Shown: in pieces, positions 56,691 through 64,000 of the stretch | Numbering within the stretch: position 1 is the first letter of the stretch | How the letters are laid out: every line of letters begins with the position of its first letter | Source of the DNA: Punica granatum | Taxonomy: Eukaryota; Streptophyta; Magnoliopsida; Myrtales; Lythraceae | Assembly: GCF_007655135.1 (NCBI RefSeq) | Contig: NC_045132.1 | Coordinates: 3,038,001-3,102,000 of the forward strand | Direction of reading: 5' to 3' | Length of the DNA: 64,000 nucleotides | Notes under the pieces: model-generated | The model's input: only the letters and a program-made list of their open reading frames with translations | Databases searched by the model: none | Told to the model about the DNA's origin: nothing | Program-made: the position numbers and the translations under genes

Positions 56691-58154
56691 GGGAAGCTTA
56701 GAATTCCTTGCGAAGGAGCTGTCACTGTACCCGGTGAAGCTCTCTCGCTGCGTCCAACCCGACCCAAATGCCAATGACGTGATCGGGGCCGTGTCGATGG
56801 TGTCCCCGTCGATGTTCAGCGGGCCCATTGATGGCCACACGAATGGAGGCTTGAATGGCGGGACCTGTGGCGACGGCACCGAGCCGGACAGGATTTGAAT
56901 GATCGCCTGAGTCTTGTGCCTCTCGCTAGCAATTGGGTGGGAGCAGGCTAGGCCAAGGAACAATAGCCTCTGTGCCTCCTCAGCAACATAATCACCGCCA
57001 AGCCGCCCGTCCACTGCCTCCAGCAGTCGCCCGTCACGATGAAGGTACCAGACCCAGTCCACTAGGAGCTGGAAATCACCGATCTTGGTCCAAGGCCTTT
57101 GGCCACAAATTACCTGATACATGCACATAATCTTTCATTCATCTTTGGGAAGGTAACATAGTCTTTTTGTCGGTTGGATTTTTTTTCTGGTGAATATCGG
57201 TTGTATATTCAGGATATGCATGTATATTGATACAGTAATAGTTTAAACTTTTGATAATATAGCATATAATCTATCACTACCAGAAATTTTATATATTGTG
57301 ATGAATTTTATTGCTACTAAAGAAATTTTATTAGAAGAAAAGTATATTAAGATAAGAATTTTGAATTATACTAAATAAAATCTCATAATATTAAATTACA
57401 CTAAATAAAGTCTCATAGTGTACATATTTAATATGTATGTAGATACATATATATTTATATGTGTACACATCTTCAATATTGTGTGAGCGCCATAAATCAA
57501 GTATTCCCATAATAATGAACCTATATATATATATATATATATTCACATATTTTCATATATTGTGACACACATTATATAACGTTTTCATCGAGAAAATAAA
57601 TTTGTCATCATGAATTATAAAGTATTGTGACCAAATATTATTTTGTCACGATATACTTATTAGGACGAGCTTATTTTGACAAAACCCATAACAAGTTATT
57701 CGCTATTTTCATGGCAACAAAATTTTATATGTTATTGTGTATGGACGTACCTCCAAAATCACTGCCCCTAAGCCGTAGACGTCCGATTCTCTTGAGGCCT
57801 TGCCAGTGTGGAGGCACCCGGGGGCAATGAATATGAATGTGCCGGGTACACCATCAAGCTCGGCATAAGATGTCTTCCCATTGTCAATTGCACGGGCAAG
57901 GCCAAAATCACCGAGACAGGCATTGAATTCATCGTCGAGCATGATATTACTGGCCTTGAGGTCGCGGTGGAGGACTTTCTGGTCATACTCGTTGTGAAGG
58001 TAGTGGAGGACCAATGAGACATCAGAAAAGATCTAATACCTGAGGTTCCAGTCCAGAGCCGCCTTCTCCGGCGGGCAGAAGATATGGGCGTCGAGGCTCC
58101 CTTTGGGCATGTAATGGTACACCAACAACAACATCCCGTTTTTGTGGCACCATC
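56658..58154 (-). pseudogene. LecRK unit F (C-terminal and central exons)
   Basis: Central exon 58,154-57,751: HRDLKASN and DFGLAR kept, but a TAG in LRYKILS and APE changed to APG. C-terminal exon from 57,113: fully open through GQRPWTK, LVDWVWYLHRDG, ASERHKTQAIIQ and the acidic DTIDTAPITS region to YSDSSFA. The normal stop is lost in a 14 bp deletion and the frame runs on to RNSKLPPGNIIEISKM (stop near 56,658). Intron 2 holds the complete CACTA element. Intron 1 is broken by a LINE/LTR-gag insertion at 59,091, so no N-lobe belongs to this unit. Confidence 0.85.
57275..57739. mobile_element. CACTA-type element in intron 2 of unit F
   Basis: 465 bp, CACTACCAGAAATTTTATA to TTATTGTG, flanked by TAT on both sides at the same site as in unit B. 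Shorter than the unit B copy because it has a smaller internal repeat region. Confidence 0.85.
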
Positions 58155-59090
58155 CTAATTCAAAAAATATTAAAACATGTCAAAGCTTCTCAATTCTAGT
58201 TACGATTAAATTGTCTTTAGATAAATTTTTAATCTCAACAAATTTAAATCATAATTCAAGAAAATATTTAGTTTTGTAAACATATAAATTACCACTCACC
58301 GAGAAGTATTATTATAAAATAAAGAGTTTTAGTGCAGTAATACTGAATTATTTTTTTACTCTATCCAACAGTATAAAAATCTAATTTGAACAAGTAGAAA
58401 AGAATTGAAGAAAATATTAAAAAAATATTCGATTTCACAAAAATGCAAGTCACTTCTCATGATATATGTAATGATAAGAGATAGAGGTTTCAATTAAGTA
58501 ATATTGCCCTTGATACATAACTAAGAAATTCTAATTCACCTTTTACCAATACAAATTCGAATGCTTTTATTTCTTAATTTTCTCATTGAGCGAGGCTTGT
58601 AGGCCTTTTTATAATCGAAAAGAAAATACAATAACAATAATCAGAGACAAATCATGTCATGTGGCCCATCACTGCAAGCCAATAATTAATTTTTGTTTTT
58701 TTCTTTGGTGTAATAATAATAATATTTTTTTTCTATACTTTTCTATTTTGGCTTACATCTTCTGTCGATGCAATGGGTTGATGTCAGAAATTTTGAACTC
58801 TTCAAAATTGACTAACTGGAGGGCGATGCATATGCTAAGATTCCTTATCATCAAGCAAACAATTGGACTTTATGAAGAAAACAAAAATAAATATCAATAA
58901 ATTAATAAACATAAATAAGGTTGTTATAATTATATGCATGGGATTTAATCTCCTGCAACATTGCCATACATTAAGTACATCATTGCCCTTGCAATCATCC
59001 TAGATCTGGCGGTGGACCCATATATATTTACCTGCCTATGGTCCTTTTTTTTTTGTTATAAAGAAGATTTATGGGCTTATTAAATAACAT
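58155..59090 (-). other. Intron 1 of unit F (partial)
   Basis: Collinear with 22,104-23,000 of unit B, including the short TAA microsatellite. Ends at AAATAACAT where the LINE fragment begins. No gene. Confidence 0.7.
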
Positions 59091-59290
59091 GGACAAACAG
59101 GGACACAAAGCTATATCAAAGACATGGATGAGGAAGGCAACCCCAAGTACATCCAAATGGTCAAGGAGGCGGGCCTAAACAAGCCTCGACACAACCATGA
59201 GTCTCTTAGCTTGGAATTGTCGGTGAATAAGAGGAGAACCGACAGTTCGAACTCTCCGACACTTCATTTGGAAACACCGACCTAGCTTCA
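59091..59290 (+). mobile_element. LINE (L1-type) fragment, ORF2 start, copy 2
   Basis: ATG 59,197 reads MSLLAWNCR, TGA, then IRGEPTVRTLRHFIWKHRPS. The bases before it read in another frame as YIKDMDEEGNPKYIQMVKEA, probably the region before ORF2. It ends at ATAAAAGC against the LTR-gag array, the same junction as at 39,319, so both descend from one event. Confidence 0.8.
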
Positions 59291-62200
59291 TAAAAGCCAA
59301 ACTTTTTATTTTTTATTTTTTTAAAGAAAATGGAAGACAAGAAAATAAAAGACTTAGCTGATAGGTGAGAACACGATTCTTCATTGTTTCTTTATGGGCT
59401 TTTGCCTCGATCTTTCCGATTAAATGATTCTTGATTTGCAATAAATTATTTGAATTACGCGTTCATCCCTTTTGGGCATGAATCTCATGAAAACACTCTT
59501 TTTTTCTTCCTTTTTTGGTTGATGCTAATCCTCCTTTATATGCGTCCGCTTCACCCTAATGGATTTTGATGTGGCGATGATGATAATCATCTCCACAGAA
59601 GCCCAATTTGTCAATGTGAAGCTGTTACACTCCCCTTAACTAAAACCTTTCCGAGTTAATATTTGCAATGGAGTGTGCTCAATACTAATAATCACAATAC
59701 ATAACTTGTCTTTGACGTAGCACCTAGTGTGAAAAATGTTTTCCCTCTGCACTTCTTCAAATTCTTTTGCTTGTAAGCTCAATGCTCTCCTCGCCAGAAA
59801 TGTCAATGCATCAGGGGCTAAATATTCATTCTTAGAAACGTCCTCCAATGGGGGCATGTCAACGGTGTCGGAATCTTCATTGTCCGTCACAATTTCACTA
59901 TTGTCTTGCATCACCATGATCCGCTTTTTTGGGGATTGACTTGCTATGTGTCCCCTATCTTGGCATTGAAAACACTTAATGTCACGATTTCTGGAGGTAG
60001 AATTGTCGATTTTACCTTGAGGAACGTGGCTGGTTGCTTCTTGCTTTTGCTCAGTTTTCGATTTCGACATGGATTGCTTCTCATCTTTCTTCCATTGATT
60101 TGGTTTCAAGTGAATGTGCTTGGACTTTGGCTTGCACATGTATTGTCCCTCCTCTTGAATTAGTTCTCAATCTTTATGGCCATGTGCACCATATCCTCCA
60201 ATTTCACATAATGTTGTAATTCCACAGCATTTTGAATTTCTCGGTTCAATCCCGTCAAAAATCTTGTCATAGTAGCCTCTCTATCATCCTCTACATTTGC
60301 TCTAATCATGGCTACTTCAATCTCCTTAAAATATTCCTCTTACACTCCGATTACCTTGTCTAAGACTTTGCAACTCATCATACAACTCCGATTAGTAAAA
60401 ACTAGGAACAAATCACTTCCTCATCACCCTTTTCATTTCCTCCCACGTATCTATGAGTGGCTATCTATTTATTCCCCTATTTATCATCGATTGATCCCAC
60501 CAAGCAATTGCATAATCTGAGAATTCAATAGCTGCCAATTTGACTTTCTTAAGTTCGAAATAACTATAACAATCAAATACAAACTCTACCTTTTTCTCCC
60601 ACTCAAGGTATGCTTCGAGATCACTCTTTCCTTGCAACGATGAGATTTTTATCTTAATACTACTCATGTAAAAGCAAAACTTTTTTTTTATTTTTTAAAG
60701 AAAATGAAAGACAAGAAAACAAAAGACTTAGCTGATAGGTGAGAACACGATTCTTATTTGTTTCTTTGTGGGCTTTTGCCTCGATTTTTCCGATTAAATG
60801 ATTCTTGATTTGAAATAAATTAATTGAATTACGCATTCATCCCTTTTGGGCATGGATCCCATGAATACTCTTTTTTTTTTCTTTTTTGATTGATGCTAAT
60901 CCTCCTTTATATGCGTCCGCCTCACCCTAATGGATTTTGATGAGGCGATGATGATAATCATTTCCACAGAAGCCCAATTTGTCAATGTGAAGCTGTTATG
61001 CTCCCCTTAACTAAAACCTTATCATCATCTCCACAGAAACCCAATTTGTCAATGTGAAGCTGTTACACTCCCCTTAACTAAAACCTTACCGAGTTATTAT
61101 CCGCAATGGAGTGTGCTCAATCTTAATAATCACAATACATACATTGTATTTGACATAGCATCTAGTGTGAAAGATGTTCTCCCGTTGCACTTCTTCAGCT
61201 CCTTTTGTTTGCAAGCTCAGTGCTCTCATTGCCAGCAATGTCAATGCATCAGGGGCTAAATATTCCTCCTCGGAATCGTCATCCAATGGGGGCATGTCAA
61301 CGGTGTCGGAATCTTCATTGTCGGTCACAATTTCACCGTTATCTCACATCACCATGATCCGCTTTTTTGGGCATTGACTTGGTATGTGTCCCTATCTTAG
61401 CATTTAAAACACTTAATATCACGATTCCTAGAGTTAGAAGCGTCGGTTTTACCTTGAAGAACGTGGCTGGTTGCTTCTTGCTTTTGCTCGGTTTTCGACT
61501 TCGCCGTGGATTGCTTGTCATCTTTCTTCCATTGATTCGGTTTTCAAGTGGGTGTATTTGGACTTTAGCTTGCACGTGTATTGCCCCTCCTCTTAAATTT
61601 GTTCTCAATTTTTATGGTCATGTGCACCATATCCTCCAACTCCACATAATGTTGTAATTCCACTGCATTTTGAATTTCTCGGTTCAATCCCGCTAAAAAT
61701 CTTGCCATGGTAGCCTCCCGATCCTCCTCTACATTTGCTCTAATCATGACCACTTTCATCTTAAAATATTCATTTACACTCCGGTTGCCTTGTCTAAAAC
61801 TATGCAACTTATTATACAACTCTCGGTAGTAATAACTAGGGACAAATCGCTTCCTCATCACCCTTTTCATTTCCTCCCACGTATCTATGGACAACTCTCT
61901 ATTTCTTCACCTATTTATCACCGATTGATCCCACTAGACAATTGTATAATCCGAGAATTCAATAGCTGCCAATTTGACTTTTTTAAGCTCGGAATAACCA
62001 TAACAATAAAACACCGTTTTCTCCCACTCAAGGTGTGCTTCGGGATCACTTTTTCCTTGGAACGATGAGATTTTCATCTTAATACTACCCAGGTAAAAGC
62101 AAAACTATTTTTTAAAATTTTTTTTAAAGAAAATGAAAGACAAGAAAACAAAAGACTCAACTGATAGGTGAGAACACGATTCTTCTTTGTTTCTTTGTGG

Positions 62201-62640
62201 GCTTTGCCTCAATTTTTCCGATTAAATGATTCTTGATTTGCAAGAAATTAATTGAATTACCGTTCATCCCTTTTGGGCATGGATCCCATGAAAACATTTT
62301 TTTCCTTTTTTGATTGATGCTAATCCTCCTTTATATGTGTCCGCTTCACCCTAATGGATTTTGATGCGACGATGATGATAATCACCTCCACAGAAGTCCA
62401 ATTTGTCAATGTGAAGCTGTTACACTCCCAATAACTAAAACCTTTATGAGTTAATATCCGCAATGGAGTGTGCTCAATCTTAATAATCACAATACATACA
62501 TTGTCTTCGACATAGCACCTAGTGTAAAAGATGTTCTCCCGCTGCACTTCTTCAACTCCTTTTGTTTGCAAGCTCAATGTTCTCTTTGCCACAAATGTCA
62601 ATGTCCTTTTGTTTGCAACCAGTTCAATTGGAACTTGAAC
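59290..62640 (-). mobile_element. Tandem LTR-gag cassettes (TR-GAG-like), locus 3, about 2.4 units
   Basis: Minus strand, head to tail. Unit 3 part 62,640-62,090, unit 2 62,090-60,668, unit 1 60,667-59,290. Each full unit (about 1.4 kb) has gag (MSSIKIKISSLQGKSDLEAY from 60,667; RKRFVPSYYYRELYNKLHSF near 61,850; FLAGLNREIQNAVELQHYVE), a damaged zinc knuckle, the acidic DNEDSDTVDMPPL linker and the protease start ENIFHTRCYVK. PPT AAGGGGAG and an LTR-like segment follow (62,424-62,169; 61,067-60,740; 59,629-59,366) with TGTAACAGC start, TTCTCA end and a TATATAAAG-like box. No pol remains: the protease frame stops just before its active site and runs into the PPT. Chromovirus-like gag; exact lineage not determined. 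Confidence 0.82.
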
Positions 62641-63371
62641 TAGATCCCTTGAAGTCGTGCTACGATTTGCATCAAAATGGCTAGATTAAAGATGAAGGAA
62701 GAGTTTTCAAGGGAAAGCCATAGTGTCCGGTTCAGGAGATGAAGTGGATGTTGGTGCAGATTCCTCCAAGGTGCGAAGGAAGTATTAAAAGTGATACCGA
62801 TGTCGTAAACTTGAGCACAATAAAAAAATATTGCCAATTAAGAAAACTTGAAAAATTCCAACATTGTCGGGAAAATTACACTAGAGGTACACAACCTTTC
62901 TAAAGTGTAAGAGTTTGATGAAGATCAAACTCGAAACCACTTGATTCCGAATCGGTAACTTGTGATATTTCACTAAACACCATTTGACACTTTATATTAC
63001 AACTCTTGAATGAGAATTAGTTTTAATTAATAGACACATTAAAGACAATAATTAATGATTATTTTTGAATGATTTGACTGTACAATATTTCTTGTACATC
63101 CCCTCATGCAAAATCTAAAATAATCGACAAAATCCAAATATTAAAGAGAGAAACGAAAAGAAAGGGAAGAAATAAACTAAAATGAGGCTGATTGCACAAA
63201 CAATCCATGGTTGCCTGCCGCTGCCCAAAATAGACCAGGAAAATTACCAAACCAAAAAAGGAAAGGACAACTAGAAATAAAAAATAAGAGTGAGAAATTA
63301 ATTTACATTTTCGAAATTTCAATTATACAGGGAGAAAAAAAAAAGCTAAGAATTCCTTGTGGAGCAGTTCA
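62641..63371. repeat. LecRK 3' flank repeat before unit G
   Basis: Collinear with 14,570-15,255, including the ATTAAAGATGAAGGAAGAG segment that only these two copies share. No gene. Confidence 0.75.
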
Positions 63372-64000
63372 TTAGAGGGAGCTGTCGTTGTACCCAGCGA
63401 AGCTCTCTCGCTGCGTCCAACTCAACCCAAATGCCGATGACGTGATCGGGGTCGTGTCGGTGGTGTCCCCGTAGATGTTCAGCGAGCCCATTGACGGCCA
63501 CACGAATGGAGGCTTGAACGGCGGGACCTGAGGTGGCGGCACCGAACTGGACATGATTTGAACGATCGCTTGAGTCTTGGGCCTCTCGCTAGCTATTGGG
63601 TAGGAGCAGGCCAGGCCAAGGAACATAAGCCTCTGTGTCTCCTCAGCAACATAATCGCCGCCCAGCCGCCCGTCCACTGCCTCCAACAGTCGCCTGTCAC
63701 GGTGAAGGTACCAGACCTAGTCCACCAGGAGTTGGAAATCACCGATCTTGGTCCAGGGCCTTTGGCCACAAATCACCTGATACATGCACAAAATCTTTTA
63801 ATCTTTGGGAAGGTAACATAGTATTTTTGTCGGTTGTATATTTACATATATATATTGGTGAATATTGGTTGTATATTTAGGATATCTATGTATATTGATA
63901 TAGTAGTAGTTTAATCTTTTGATAATGTAGCACATAGGCTATGGACGTACCTTTAGAATCGCTGCCCCGAAGCTGTAGACCTCCGATTCTCTTGAGGCCT
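63372..64000 (-). pseudogene. LecRK unit G (partial, runs off the window)
   Basis: C-terminal exon 63,776-63,372: GQRPWTKIGDF, a TAG replacing Trp in VDWVWY, then open through EAVDGRLGGDYVAEET to YNDSSL and TAA 63,372-63,374. Intron 2 has the empty CACTA site (GCACATAGGCTATGGACG), as in unit A. A central kinase exon begins at 63,951 (minus-strand 3' end) and continues beyond the window. Units A and G share the empty site and the longer 3' flank, so they look like the less altered members. Confidence 0.82.

Larger units (their letters stand above)
14590..64000 (-). repeat. Degenerate tandem array of LecRK-S.5-like receptor kinase units
   Basis: Basic order in + coordinates (gene reads leftward): 3' flank, C-terminal kinase exon, intron 2, central kinase exon, intron 1 of about 2.4-2.8 kb, transmembrane/N-lobe exon with the chimeric fusion, about 0.2 kb of intron-1-like sequence, then the next 3' flank. 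The 3' flank (landmark ACTTGGGCACAATAAAAA) recurs near 14.70, 19.96, 25.48, 34.77, 37.58, 56.14 and 62.81 kb. C-terminal exons are at 15.26, 20.50, 26.06, 35.36, 38.15, 56.70 and 63.37 kb. The intact unit length is about 5.2-5.6 kb. The kinase resembles the Arabidopsis L-type lectin receptor kinase S.5 subfamily (recollection of the family, not a search). Confidence 0.85.

Overview
This window is nuclear DNA from a flowering plant, most likely a eudicot. It has genes with many GT-AG introns, plant-specific families (KCBP kinesin, DAO-type dioxygenase, L-type lectin receptor kinase) and a dense load of plant LTR retrotransposons, a LINE, CACTA DNA and MITE-like elements. I cannot fix the species from sequence alone. 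The three host gene families are unrelated in function, and nothing here is an operon.

Layout. (1) 1-4978, + strand: the C-terminal two thirds (15 exons, 825 residues) of an apparently intact kinesin-like calmodulin-binding protein (KCBP/ZWICHEL type). (2) 6824-8317, +: an intact three-exon 2-oxoglutarate/Fe(II) dioxygenase of the DAO (auxin oxidation) type, followed by a decayed Ty1-copia element. (3) 11.4-14.6 kb: a MITE, an orphan frameshifted lectin domain on the minus strand, and unassigned DNA. (4) 14.6-64.0 kb, minus strand: a degenerate tandem array of LecRK-S.5-like receptor kinase units. It holds seven C-terminal kinase exons, five central kinase exons and four transmembrane/N-lobe exons. 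All four N-lobe exons carry the same abnormal fusion, in which a piece of the central kinase exon replaces the upstream lectin domain. No unit can encode a normal receptor.

The array has been invaded and rearranged repeatedly. A second copy of the DAO gene plus its downstream copia element (26.58-31.9 kb) sits inside it, flanked by direct copies of a roughly 250-300 bp fold-back repeat. Short tandem LTR-gag cassettes without pol (TR-GAG-like) occur at 32.2-33.8, 39.3-40.6 and 59.3-62.6 kb, two of them joined to the same LINE fragment. A 14.7 kb Ogre/Tat-type Ty3-gypsy element (40,649-55,333) has a complete 3.06 kb 5' LTR, an extra DUF7745-like ORF before gag, a candidate intron between protease and reverse transcriptase, two RNase H modules, a tandem series of hairpins with changing but paired stems, a 29 bp minisatellite, and only 62 bp of its 3' LTR. 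A CACTA-type element with a clear TAT target duplication occupies intron 2 of some receptor units, and the same site is empty in two others, so it helps order the duplications.

The strongest candidates for something new are the hairpin series 3' of the Ogre-like pol, the amplified chimeric receptor kinase unit, the tandem LTR-gag cassettes, and the transposed DAO copy with changes at otherwise conserved residues.
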